A stretch of 64,000 nt of DNA from JAGOUA01 sp964645655. Lineage in GTDB: Bacteria; Patescibacteriota; Patescibacteriia; 2-12-FULL-60-25. The translations under genes and the position numbers were made by a program. The notes beneath the pieces are model-generated. The model saw nothing but the letters and a program-made list of their open reading frames with translations. It was not told the origin of the DNA and ran no database searches. Positions 42,172 to 50,365 of the stretch are shown in pieces (position 1 is the stretch's first letter; every line of letters begins with the position of its first letter). The stretch spans positions 231,525-295,524 of the forward strand of contig CAZXZS010000002.1 of the NCBI GenBank assembly GCA_964645655.1, given 5' to 3'.

Positions 42172-45100
42172 ATGAATAACAAACGCGAAGGTTTAACGCC
42201 CTCTCCCGTTCCAGACCGACCAAAAGGAGAGGCGACAAAAGAACGAAGACTTGGCAACCGAGAGCTCCCCATTTGGAACGTCATGGAGCAGTTGAACGAG
42301 AAGCTTCGTGACAACAAAATTGTCCTTTTAGTTTCAGAAACAGGCAGCGGGAAAACCACTCAAATCCCGCAGAATTTAATTGACCAAGGCTATACGAAGA
42401 ACGGGAAAAAGGTCATCGTTCTGCAAAACCGTGTAGCCGTTGCGACGGAAGTTGCAAAACGCGTAGCGGATGAGATGGGCGTAAAAGTCGGAAAGGAAGT
42501 TGGATTCGTTACGGGTCCGGAAAAGAATGCGTCGAAAGACTCACAAGTTGTTTTCATGACGGCAGGCGTGTTCCGTAACATGATCCGCCGTGACCCAACG
42601 CTTTCTGAGGTATCGGTCGTGTTATTTGATGAATTTGATGAGCGTAATTTGCTGATGGATATTGGCGTATCGCTCCTTGAGAAGAGCCAAGAGGGTGGAG
42701 AATGCGATACGAAGTTTATCCTCATGTCTGCGACTCTTAATGCAGACAAGATTTCAGGCCATTTTGGTGGCGTTCCTATCATTGAGGCAAAGGGCAGACC
42801 CTTCCCAGTCGAAGCACATTTTCAACCAACGGATGTATGGGAAGGTGATATGGCGACTGCGGCCGTTGAAAAGGTGGAACAGATTCTTACGACTTCACGT
42901 AATGGTCACACCCTGATTTTCATGCCTGGGAAGGCGGAAATTGAAAAGGTCTGTAAAGAACTTCGTGGAAGAAACTTGAAAGGGGTTGAAGTAGTCGCCT
43001 TGTACGGCGAAATGCCACCCGACGAACGCCAAAAAGCCTTCGCTGAATATCCGGGGAAGCGTAAGATCATCGTTTCAACCAATATCGCGGAACGCGGTGT
43101 CACCTTTGAAGGAGTAACGAATGTGATTGACTCCGGTCTTGCACGCCAAAAGGATTACAATCCCACCAATGATACAACCAAGCTCGGTGTCATCGAATGC
43201 GCTCAAGACGCGCTCATTCAACGTAAAGGACGCGCTGGTAGAACGGCCCCAGGCCAATATCATGCGCTTTACAGTCAGGAACAATTCAACCGCAGGCCGA
43301 AGGAAACAAAAGCCGAAATTCTCCGTACCGCTCTACGTGAAGTCGTACTTCAGATTAAGGCGATGGGATACTCTCGTGAAGGCGATCCATTACGCTTCAT
43401 GGATTCTCCCGATAAAGCCAACTGGAAGGCGGCAAAGAATCAACTCCGCCTCATGGGTGCCCTTGATCCGGCCGATGAAACCAAATTATCAGAGCACGGC
43501 CAACAGATGGCTGAATTAGGGTGTGATCCGCGTGACGGAGCCATGGTTCTTCACGGGTGCGAACTGGGCGTGGGAGAAGATGCAATTATTGTTGCCGCTA
43601 TTCGTACAAGTAGAAGATTGACCAATCGTCCCAAAGGGAAGGAGGCTGAAGTTGATGCGGTCATGGCAAAATACAAGATCAGCACACAATCAGACTTACC
43701 TAACCTGCTCGCTCTATATAGAGACGCAGAAAGAAATAACTTCAGCTACAAGTGGTGTCGCGATAATTTTGTTTCTCCTCAAGCACTACAAGAAGTTAGG
43801 AAGAATGTAGATGACTTCACGCGAAGAGCAAAGCAAATGAATTTTGAGACGAAGAATAAAACCAGATCAGCGGAAGCCCTGGGTCGAGCTGTCCTTCACG
43901 GGCTACCGGATAAGCTCTATGTCCGAGAAGGGGGTGAGTGGTACCGTCACGGCACGACTGGGGAACGGGCTCAAGTTGCGCGTGAGTCGGCTGTACATTC
44001 AGAATTTATTGCGGCTTCCGATGTCATTAGCATTCAAACGAGACGTGGGCCATTACCCCTTATCACTCAAGCGACTACAGCGGATACAGCTTATATTCGG
44101 GAGTTCATGCCGGAAATTTGTGATGCCGGATCATCTCGAACTGCCTACGATAAATCAGTTGATTCTGTGAGACGGCTAACAAAAGTTGTGCTGAAAGGTG
44201 GGACGTATTCGCTTGGCGAACGTGGCGAAGCCGTGGAAGAGCAAGAGGCGGTAGAAGTCTTCGCGAGAGCGCTGGCGAATGGTGAGGTAGATCTTCCTTG
44301 CGTTGGTCACAACAAGCTCATGTTGGAACAAATCAACAAAGCTTATCATCGATCTGGCGGAAGAGTCGTGAAGCCGGATCTTGCCGCTTGGTATAAGGAA
44401 CGTTTGGGATCGGTATCTTCAAGAAAAGAAGCCGAAGCGATGGATGAACGACTACGAATCAGTATAGATCGGTTCCTGACACCTGAATTGCAGAAAGAGT
44501 TAGATGAATTTTATCCAACGACCGTTCGTGTCGGTGATAAGATGGTCGTATTAGCGTATGAATATCGCCCAGCAAATCCAACGGCTTATAGCGATTCAGA
44601 GCGTGTAGAGCGTTTTCAAGTATCCGGCAATCTTATCCAAGAAGACGTTGCCGCTCTTACAGACCCAATACCGGTAGGCAAAGGTGATCGTGCGCGTTTG
44701 ATTGAGTGGCGCGTCGCTGTCGGTTATCAGACATACGCGGACACAAATCCTGAGAAACTCAAAGATAAAATTGACCAAGCTCGCCTAGAGCATGAGTGGT
44801 CGCGTTGGACCAGGCCAGAATCTAAAGAGATAGCTCTCCAACCGTTGGACGATCTACCAAGTTTAGAAGCCCTATCTAGCTTAGGAGTTGAACCAGTGGA
44901 ATATGCGAAAGATCGAAATGGAAAATCTGCTCTCGCCTATCCAGCTTTGAGATATAGCCAGACATACGATTATGATCAGGGACGCTATAAGTACACATAT
45001 CAGACAGATTATTTCCGTACCCAGGGAGAAGCCCGGCAAATACATGAAAGCTCGAAAGAAGTTCGCGCTGAAGAAGTGGGCCAAGAAAAGCGAAAATTAG

Positions 45101-46650
45101 CTCGTGAAGCACTGCTTGAACCAACGCGCACGCGGTACGCTGAACTTGATCCTCAAGCGCAGATGATTTTTAGCAGTTATGAATCTTTTGGCCTCCAGTA
45201 TAGCGAATATAGCGATTTAAGTAGCAAGTGGTCTAATGTTCGCTACGCGCTTGATTCCTCCGACGGAGATGTTGAAGAAGCGAAAAAACAGCTTGATGAA
45301 GTTGAAGCGCGTTTTGGCCAAATCGCAGAAGAACGCACCCGTCGCATGTCTCTCGTTGGCGAAGTAGAAGCTCGACGCCTAGAGCTCGCCAAACGCGTCG
45401 AGGTGATCACCTACGACACATACAATGATCTCGGCTTCACGTATGAGGAATATAATGCTCTTACGAGTAAGTGGAACGAAGCGAAACAAGCTCTCGCAGT
45501 TCAGGATCGATATGGAAAAATGAGGATGCCGGATCCAGAGAAGGCGTCGGCGCTATTAAGCGAGGTTGCGGTACTTGCTGCAGAACGAAATCATTCACCG
45601 GAACAGCGTCGTTTACGAGATATTCTGGGTGGTCGTGACCGTGGCTTTGCTCAACTTGTTCGTGTGGAGGGCGGAAGAGTAGCGGAGGCGACTACGGTCG
45701 TTAATCCCGAGAGCACGGAGCAGAATCCTCTAAAGATCCCCATTGGAGGTTCTGGAAGAAATCTGAAAGTGAGGGGCAACAAAGTCACGTTCCACTATGC
45801 CAGTGGCAGTGAAGGTTCCTCGTTCACTCTTCCAGATGGTCTTTTCGTTATCTCACGTGACGCAAATGACGTATTAGAGGTCGAGAAAGTCGAACAGGGG
45901 GGCGTTCAGGGTTTAAGTGCTCTTGGTTCTATTTCCACTGATCCATATGAGCCTGAGCCACAACCGGCTGAACGTTCATACCGCGAAGAACCACCTGCAC
46001 CCGCCTATTCCACAGCTACGAATGCGCGTACGGGACTTGGATCTGCACTAGCTGATAAATTGAGAGGCATTCTAGGAAAGAAAGAGGAACCAGCTCCAGA
46101 AGTGCCAAAACCTACCCCCACTCCACGCCCCACAGCTCCAACGCTTGAAGTGAGAAAAGAAGTCATGACAGATGCCGTTCGTCAAAACCTGACCTTTGAC
46201 CTTACGGTTGCACGTGATGTGCTGGAAGGATTAAGGAAAGACCTTCCAAGCGTAAAAACTGGAGGCAAGCTGACCGACCTTGAAGAAAAGCAAGTAAAAT
46301 TAAGAAAAATGGTTGTTGATCGTTTAACGGATTTAAAAACAATTGAAGGAGAAATAGGAAAAACGGATGATGTTGCTAGTGCAAGAGGGAAGGTTGGGGA
46401 TATCGTAAAACGAGCAGAAAAAGCAGCTCAAGAAGTGGCACGTGTATTGGGCGGCCAGGCAGCCCTCCTTTCTAGATACAGGGACATTCTTGAGCTCATC
46501 CCTGTGATTGAAGAAGAGTGGGGAGGTAAGTTATCCGATGAAGGGATGGAGAAGCTCGTTCCAAAACTCATGGCTTTAGCAAAGCGCTCTGACGATGTAA
46601 AAACAACTCTTCGAAAAGAAATCGGAGAGACCATTGCTGAAGAATTTTAG
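42172..46650 (+). CDS. Giant DExH helicase (1492 aa)
   Basis: Residues about 35-420 form an SF2 DEAH/HrpA-like helicase: VLLVSETGSGKTTQIPQNL (I), VVLFDEFDERNLLMD (II, DEFD instead of DEAH), ILMSATLNADK (III), IIVSTNIAERGVTFEGV (V) and ALIQRKGRAGRTAPGQ (VI). The remaining 1000 residues have no recognised domain: mixed helical, two similar segments (FSSYESFGLQYSEYSDL and ITYDTYNDLGFTYEEYNAL), a Pro-rich linker near 1265-1330 and a terminal coiled coil. DExH enzymes remodel RNA or RNP. Third gene of the operon and followed by a strong terminator. Confidence 0.85.
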   Translation: MNNKREGLTPSPVPDRPKGEATKERRLGNRELPIWNVMEQLNEKLRDNKIVLLVSETGSGKTTQIPQNLIDQGYTKNGKKVIVLQNRVAVATEVAKRVADEMGVKVGKEVGFVTGPEKNASKDSQVVFMTAGVFRNMIRRDPTLSEVSVVLFDEFDERNLLMDIGVSLLEKSQEGGECDTKFILMSATLNADKISGHFGGVPIIEAKGRPFPVEAHFQPTDVWEGDMATAAVEKVEQILTTSRNGHTLIFMPGKAEIEKVCKELRGRNLKGVEVVALYGEMPPDERQKAFAEYPGKRKIIVSTNIAERGVTFEGVTNVIDSGLARQKDYNPTNDTTKLGVIECAQDALIQRKGRAGRTAPGQYHALYSQEQFNRRPKETKAEILRTALREVVLQIKAMGYSREGDPLRFMDSPDKANWKAAKNQLRLMGALDPADETKLSEHGQQMAELGCDPRDGAMVLHGCELGVGEDAIIVAAIRTSRRLTNRPKGKEAEVDAVMAKYKISTQSDLPNLLALYRDAERNNFSYKWCRDNFVSPQALQEVRKNVDDFTRRAKQMNFETKNKTRSAEALGRAVLHGLPDKLYVREGGEWYRHGTTGERAQVARESAVHSEFIAASDVISIQTRRGPLPLITQATTADTAYIREFMPEICDAGSSRTAYDKSVDSVRRLTKVVLKGGTYSLGERGEAVEEQEAVEVFARALANGEVDLPCVGHNKLMLEQINKAYHRSGGRVVKPDLAAWYKERLGSVSSRKEAEAMDERLRISIDRFLTPELQKELDEFYPTTVRVGDKMVVLAYEYRPANPTAYSDSERVERFQVSGNLIQEDVAALTDPIPVGKGDRARLIEWRVAVGYQTYADTNPEKLKDKIDQARLEHEWSRWTRPESKEIALQPLDDLPSLEALSSLGVEPVEYAKDRNGKSALAYPALRYSQTYDYDQGRYKYTYQTDYFRTQGEARQIHESSKEVRAEEVGQEKRKLAREALLEPTRTRYAELDPQAQMIFSSYESFGLQYSEYSDLSSKWSNVRYALDSSDGDVEEAKKQLDEVEARFGQIAEERTRRMSLVGEVEARRLELAKRVEVITYDTYNDLGFTYEEYNALTSKWNEAKQALAVQDRYGKMRMPDPEKASALLSEVAVLAAERNHSPEQRRLRDILGGRDRGFAQLVRVEGGRVAEATTVVNPESTEQNPLKIPIGGSGRNLKVRGNKVTFHYASGSEGSSFTLPDGLFVISRDANDVLEVEKVEQGGVQGLSALGSISTDPYEPEPQPAERSYREEPPAPAYSTATNARTGLGSALADKLRGILGKKEEPAPEVPKPTPTPRPTAPTLEVRKEVMTDAVRQNLTFDLTVARDVLEGLRKDLPSVKTGGKLTDLEEKQVKLRKMVVDRLTDLKTIEGEIGKTDDVASARGKVGDIVKRAEKAAQEVARVLGGQAALLSRYRDILELIPVIEEEWGGKLSDEGMEKLVPKLMALAKRSDDVKTTLRKEIGETIAEEF

Positions 46651-46676
46651 TGATTTGTCTCAAAGTTACGGAAACG

Positions 46677-46706
46677 AAAAACCACCCTCTTTCGATGGTG
46701 GTTTTT
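46677..46706 (+). terminator. Terminator of the DExH operon
   Basis: AAAAACCACC ... GGTGGTTTTT with a 10-nt loop, 27 bases after the stop. Confidence 0.9.
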
Positions 46707-46721
46707 CATCAACCGGCTTAA

Positions 46722-46740
46722 GTGCAGGGACTCCGGTCAT
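46722..46740 (+). repeat. 19-bp direct repeat, copy 2 (candidate att site)
   Basis: Identical to 30131-30149. It is followed by CCGG so that TCCGG-TCAT-CCGGA forms a small hairpin. Its position right after the operon terminator suits an element end. Confidence 0.55.
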
Positions 46741-46882
46741 CCGGAACCTTTGTCCACTTCCCCCAGGGAAAGCGGTCTTCTGCACCAAACCGGCTCTTGG
46801 CAGGGGCTCGTGATGAACGTTCGGACGCTGGCCATTGCTGCACAGCTACCTGCTCTACACAGGGACTGGAATGGTTAGAGAA

Positions 46883-48331
46883 TTACATCAACAAGAAGTA
46901 TCGAAATGGAATCATGAGCACTCGCTTATCTTCTGAGATCGCTAGATCGCTCGCTGAGATTACTAGACCCTTTTCGATCTTACGCTGCTTCATGGTATTC
47001 AAGACTTGGGAGATGCCTTTTTGACCAGCTCCCACCTCGATTGCTATTTCTTGACCAGTCGTCATTTGCAATACGAAGTCGGCACTGGCGGCGGAAGGAT
47101 CGTAGACGACGTTTCCAATCCGTTTTGACGAAAATTCTCTATAGAGATGGAGTGCGACGGTATCTTCCCAGTATTTGCCTTTACGTGTCGCTAACGCCCC
47201 ATCTGAACCAGCGATACTGAGTAACGCTGCTCGAATGGCTGGACTCATGAAGCAATACTTGGATGCCTTTCTAACTGAACTTGTGGCGGAGCCGTAGGGT
47301 GGGATTTTGATAAGACATTCTGCATCTTTGAGGACATCCAATATAGCCGTAAGGGTAATGCCGTTTGTTCCCATGAGACCAGCAAGCTTAGAAGCTGCCA
47401 AAACATCCGTTGCATCTGCGAGTAGGTATAGAAGCCTACGCATCATTGCAATGGTTTCCACTCTCATTCCACCCAGTTTTGGAACGTCCGTGTTGATGAT
47501 TTTATCAATCAGTTGATTCAACGCCTCGTAGACTTGGTATTTATCCGGGTACTTCAAAGCGAAAGGGAACGTTCCAATTTCAAGGTAATGGTCAATATCA
47601 AGAGCATCGACCTTTGACCAATACTGGGCGACGGACTTTTCAGCCAGTTTGAGACGTTGGTAGCCCTGTTCATATGAATCTTGTCCATATAGAGCTTGTT
47701 TGATTTCATCCTTTAATCCTTTGATTGGGGTCACGTCGTTACGGATTTTTTCGTATTCAAGAAAATTCATGGGGTACAAACGTTCGAGGAGCGATCGTCT
47801 GGCCACATCTGGATTTGATCGAAGCTCCAAAGCCGAAGAACCTGTACAGAAGATAAACACGTTCTTGCACCGATCAAATAGTGCTTTTAAAACCGTACCC
47901 CACTTTGGTTCGTATTGTGCTTCGTCGATGAAGATGAAGAGAGGAGAGGCTTGCTTCTCGAAGGGGACTCCTAGGATGAGTTCATAGGCTTCCAGTATTT
48001 CATTGAGGCGAATATCAAGGTTTTCTACTGCATCATCGAGCGACACGAATAGCAGTCTATTCTTTGGGAGTCCACGCTTTTGTAGCTCTAACGATACCTC
48101 AAAGTACGTTTGAGCCATGATTGTCGTTTTTCCGACGCCACGTAGACCCGGCATGATGATCCATCGTTGTGAACCTTTTTGATCCAGAAAATCCTTATAG
48201 TATTGCCTGACCTTAACAATGATATTGCGAGTCGGGTTCTTCGCGCCTTTAGGATTCTGTAAGTACGCATCCAAACGGGCGTCAGCTCGAACAAGCTGGT
48301 TTTGTACAAAATTGAGAGCTTCTTGGCGCAT
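46883..48331 (-). CDS. AAA ATPase with DUF4143 domain
   Basis: 482 aa: Walker A IMPGLRGVGKTTIMAQ, Walker B SPLFIFIDEAQYEPKW, sensor VFIFCTGSSALELRSN, then a winged-helix/nuclease-like DUF4143 part ending in VLQMTTGQEIAIEVGAGQK. Members are common, poorly understood, often in defence or mobile regions. A minus-strand A/T-rich promoter region with TATATAGTGTGATATA lies upstream. Alone on its strand here. Confidence 0.88.
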   Translation of the reverse strand: MRQEALNFVQNQLVRADARLDAYLQNPKGAKNPTRNIIVKVRQYYKDFLDQKGSQRWIIMPGLRGVGKTTIMAQTYFEVSLELQKRGLPKNRLLFVSLDDAVENLDIRLNEILEAYELILGVPFEKQASPLFIFIDEAQYEPKWGTVLKALFDRCKNVFIFCTGSSALELRSNPDVARRSLLERLYPMNFLEYEKIRNDVTPIKGLKDEIKQALYGQDSYEQGYQRLKLAEKSVAQYWSKVDALDIDHYLEIGTFPFALKYPDKYQVYEALNQLIDKIINTDVPKLGGMRVETIAMMRRLLYLLADATDVLAASKLAGLMGTNGITLTAILDVLKDAECLIKIPPYGSATSSVRKASKYCFMSPAIRAALLSIAGSDGALATRKGKYWEDTVALHLYREFSSKRIGNVVYDPSAASADFVLQMTTGQEIAIEVGAGQKGISQVLNTMKQRKIEKGLVISASDLAISEDKRVLMIPFRYFLLM

Positions 48332-48590
48332 AGTAGAGTGCGGTATATAACAAACCGCCTTTTCTTTTATATCACACTATATAAGAAAGGCAATACCCAT
48401 AAAATTAGGCTTAGGTAAGGGATATTCTATATGTATCTCTTTTCTGCTTTGAATAAAGTGACAGGACGGTTTTTCATATAAGGATCATCGGCGATTGCTA
48501 TGGAGCCTACTCATCTCTCGCTACCAAAAAAGCTTAAATAACCATCTAAAAGTAAAAAGGCTAAGGTTAGCCATTCTTGGTCTGCTTGGA
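48332..48590. other. A/T-rich intergenic region upstream of the DGR target
   Basis: No gene seen. It contains the TTATATAGTGTGATATAA semi-palindrome (about 48371-48388) serving the ATPase gene and then the DGR target promoter. Confidence 0.5.
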
Positions 48591-48619
48591 TTGACTTTTA
48601 TATTAAAATATGCTATTCT
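48591..48619 (+). promoter_or_regulatory. Promoter of the DGR target gene
   Basis: TTGACT (48591-48596), 17-bp spacer, TATTCT (48614-48619) with TGC extension. The 100-nt leader ends in GGAG about 11 nt before ATG. Confidence 0.85.
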
Positions 48620-48727
48620 GGTATGTTCCTTCACACTTGAAATCCAAGTTTCTACAAGGCAAGTCCGGGATCCTCGCACTACGGCGCAGGATGAGGGATA
48701 AGCCGTCGCAACGGAGCATCGACGATC

Positions 48728-49447
48728 ATGGGAAGCAAGAATTTTGGCCTTCTGCGTCAGGGCTTCATCCTCGCGCGGGCACTCGGCGACGAGTTCCTGC
48801 AGGCGTGCGAGCGCGGTGAAATGCCGATGGAGGCGCTCCACCGTCTCGTGACCCCCAAGGGGCGCGACACGATGGATGCCGTCGTCAAGGTCATCATCGA
48901 CCACTGGCACGCCGCGGAGCAGCCGCAGCCGGTGGAGGCGGTGCAGATCGGCGGTCACCCCTTCCGCGGGACCCCCATGACCGACGCGCGCAACATCATC
49001 GAGGTGCCCGACCTCGACGCGACCGACCTGACCGCACTGACCGAGAAGCACTGCGACCTGACGTTCCTCGACAGCGACTACCGCCGCTGGGACTTCTGGA
49101 AGGGGTGCCTCGACGGCAAGCCGATCAACGGTCGTGGGAAGCGGTTCGAGTTCATGACTTGGGAGCCGAAGAGGGAGGTCTCTTCCAAGGAGGTGCGCGA
49201 GTACTTCCAGACGAGGGGCTTCTCCGGCAACGCGGGCGCGTTCACGGCGTGGGTCAAGGAGCGGAAGCCGCAGGGCTACTACGCGAGCATCCCCGACGAC
49301 AACGGCTGCTGGCGTCGCTCCGGTGGCGACCTCTACGCCCCGTCTTCCTACTTCGGTGGCGACCGCCGCGGGCTCGACCGCGCCTGGGTCGGCTATCCGT
49401 GGGACGGGGACTGGTCGTTCGTCGCCTTCCGCGAGTTGTCCGCGTAG
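48728..49447 (+). CDS. DGR target protein with C-terminal variable region
   Basis: 239 aa. The N-terminal half is unassigned (GSKNFGLLRQGFILARALGD, DAVVKVIIDHWHAAEQ). Residues about 110-239 look like the C-type-lectin/formylglycine-enzyme fold used by DGR targets: FLDSDYRRWDFWKG, DLYAPSSYFGG, WVGYPWDGDWSFVAFRELSA. The last 44 codons are the variable region. Residues 197, 199, 201, 206, 210, 213, 215, 217-219, 222, 223, 227 and 228 differ from the template, all via template adenines. No signal peptide, so display would need another route. GC-rich like the chromosome, unlike its surroundings. Ligand unknown. Confidence 0.93.
   Translation: MGSKNFGLLRQGFILARALGDEFLQACERGEMPMEALHRLVTPKGRDTMDAVVKVIIDHWHAAEQPQPVEAVQIGGHPFRGTPMTDARNIIEVPDLDATDLTALTEKHCDLTFLDSDYRRWDFWKGCLDGKPINGRGKRFEFMTWEPKREVSSKEVREYFQTRGFSGNAGAFTAWVKERKPQGYYASIPDDNGCWRRSGGDLYAPSSYFGGDRRGLDRAWVGYPWDGDWSFVAFRELSA
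49304..49434 (+). repeat. DGR variable repeat (VR)
   Basis: 131 bp aligning without gaps to TR 49810-49940. It has 18 substitutions and every one lies at a TR adenine (13 to G, 4 to C, 1 to T); 9 of 27 adenines are unchanged and no C, G or T position differs. The last 22 bp before divergence are identical and GC-rich, the expected initiation-of-mutagenic-homing segment. Confidence 0.97.
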
Positions 49448-49460
49448 AACTTGGTGCCTT

Positions 49461-49493
49461 GGGCGCTTGGTGCTTGAAAAAGCCCTTGTGCCC
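49461..49493 (+). other. Hairpin with GAAA tetraloop just after VR
   Basis: GGGCGCTTGG-T-GCTT-GAAA-AAGC-CCTTGTGCCC: a 4-bp inner stem closed by GAAA, extended by a partly wobble-paired stem, 14 nt after the target stop. Its place and tetraloop recall the cruciform needed for target recognition in the Bordetella phage DGR. Confidence 0.6.
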
Positions 49494-49506
49494 TTGGTTC
49501 CTCTGG

Positions 49507-49553
49507 CCACCCCGTACGCAACGAGATGCTCTCTCGGTTCGCGTGCGGGGTGG
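49507..49553 (+). terminator. Long hairpin after DGR target
   Basis: CCACCCCGTACGC pairs with GCGTGCGGGGTGG (one wobble), loop 21 nt, then TTCAGTTTTGG. Likely the terminator of the target mRNA. Confidence 0.65.
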
Positions 49554-49809
49554 ATTCAGTTTTGGTACACTTAGATTCGGATAGTACATGAAACTGCTTT
49601 TGAATCATGGTTCAAAGCGATGGAACTCTGGAATGGTTGTTTGACCAGAATGTTGCGAGGCAGGTTCTCCAGCAGTGTGTCGACATTCATTTCCTCACAT
49701 AAACAACTCGGTGTCGTTTGCTCCGTGATTTCGATCACACATAAAATTCAGCCAAGAGATATTTTCGATTGGTAGTGATATGGACGGCAAACGGCAATAA
49801 TAAAAAGTG

Positions 49810-49940
49810 GGCTGCTGGCGTAACTCCGATGGCAACCTCTACGCCCCGTATTCCTACTTCGATGGCGACAACCGCAAGCTCAACCACAACTGGGTCGACA
49901 ATCCGTGGGACGAGAACTGGTCGTTCGTCGCCTTCCGCGA
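49810..49940 (+). ncRNA. DGR template repeat (TR) within its RNA
   Basis: Adenine-rich in codon positions 1 and 2 (six AAC, one AAT, one AAG codon in the target frame), as in known TRs. Read in the target frame it gives GCWRNSDGNLYAPYSYFDGD and stops soon after, so it is not a gene. Upstream, TACACT near 49573 could start the template RNA; the hairpin 49957-49989 could end it. The 49554-49809 stretch holds no gene. Confidence 0.95.
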
Positions 49941-49956
49941 CTCGTTTCTGTGAACC

Positions 49957-49989
49957 GATAAAACCCTATCTACTCGATGGGGTTTTATC
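49957..49989. terminator. Terminator of the TR RNA, overlapping avd 3' end
   Basis: GATAAAACCC ... GGGTTTTATC, 13-nt loop, with T-rich 3' arm. It includes the avd stop codon on the other strand. Confidence 0.75.
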
Positions 49990-50328
49990 TTGTATAGACT
50001 TTCTCCACCCACCGATCATTTTGCCCGCTTCACTTAAGGGAGTCGAAATTGCCGCGTATTTTTTGTTATCCAAGCACTTCACCTCCCATGCTGTTTGTAG
50101 GAAGAACTTGAGCAGATCAAGTTTTGTTGCCGCTCGCACGACGAATCCCGATTTATTCTCCCCATTCGCATAGCCTGCAAGATAGATGTTTTCGATCACA
50201 TCCGTAAACAGGTTGTCAATCTTGCTTCCTAACGAAAACTTTGAGAGACGCGGAAAACTGTTGTGGAAAGCGTGCCACAGCTTGTACGCTTCAAGCGTCT
50301 TTTGTAGAACAGGAAGATTCGTAGACAT
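49966..50328 (-). CDS. avd: DGR accessory protein Avd-like (four-helix bundle)
   Basis: 120 aa from ATG at 50328 (MSTNLPVLQKTLEAYKLWHA). Matches the bAvd pattern: FPRLSKFSLGSKIDNLFTDV, IENIYLAGYANGENKSGFV, TKLDLLKFFLQTAWEVKCLD and KYAAISTPLSEAGKMIGGW. Avd binds the reverse transcriptase and nucleic acid and is needed for cDNA synthesis. It is encoded opposite to target, TR and RT, which is unusual. It overlaps the TR terminator and starts 37 bp from the RT start. Confidence 0.9.
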   Translation of the reverse strand: MSTNLPVLQKTLEAYKLWHAFHNSFPRLSKFSLGSKIDNLFTDVIENIYLAGYANGENKSGFVVRAATKLDLLKFFLQTAWEVKCLDNKKYAAISTPLSEAGKMIGGWRKSIQDKTPSSR

Positions 50329-50341
50329 GGGATTTCTTTGA

Positions 50342-50350
50342 GGGGGGGGG
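50342..50350. repeat. Nine-G tract between avd and RT starts
   Basis: Homopolymer in the 37-bp divergent promoter; on the minus strand it reads TACCCCCCCCCT, overlapping a possible avd -10. Length could vary by slippage. Confidence 0.7.
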
Positions 50351-50365
50351 TAGACATAGCTTTGT

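Noticed and set aside
49769..50173. Open frame running across the template repeat
   Set aside because: It is in a different frame from the target homology, lacks a ribosome site, and the TR's adenine-rich pattern and lack of matching protein fold mark it as template RNA.
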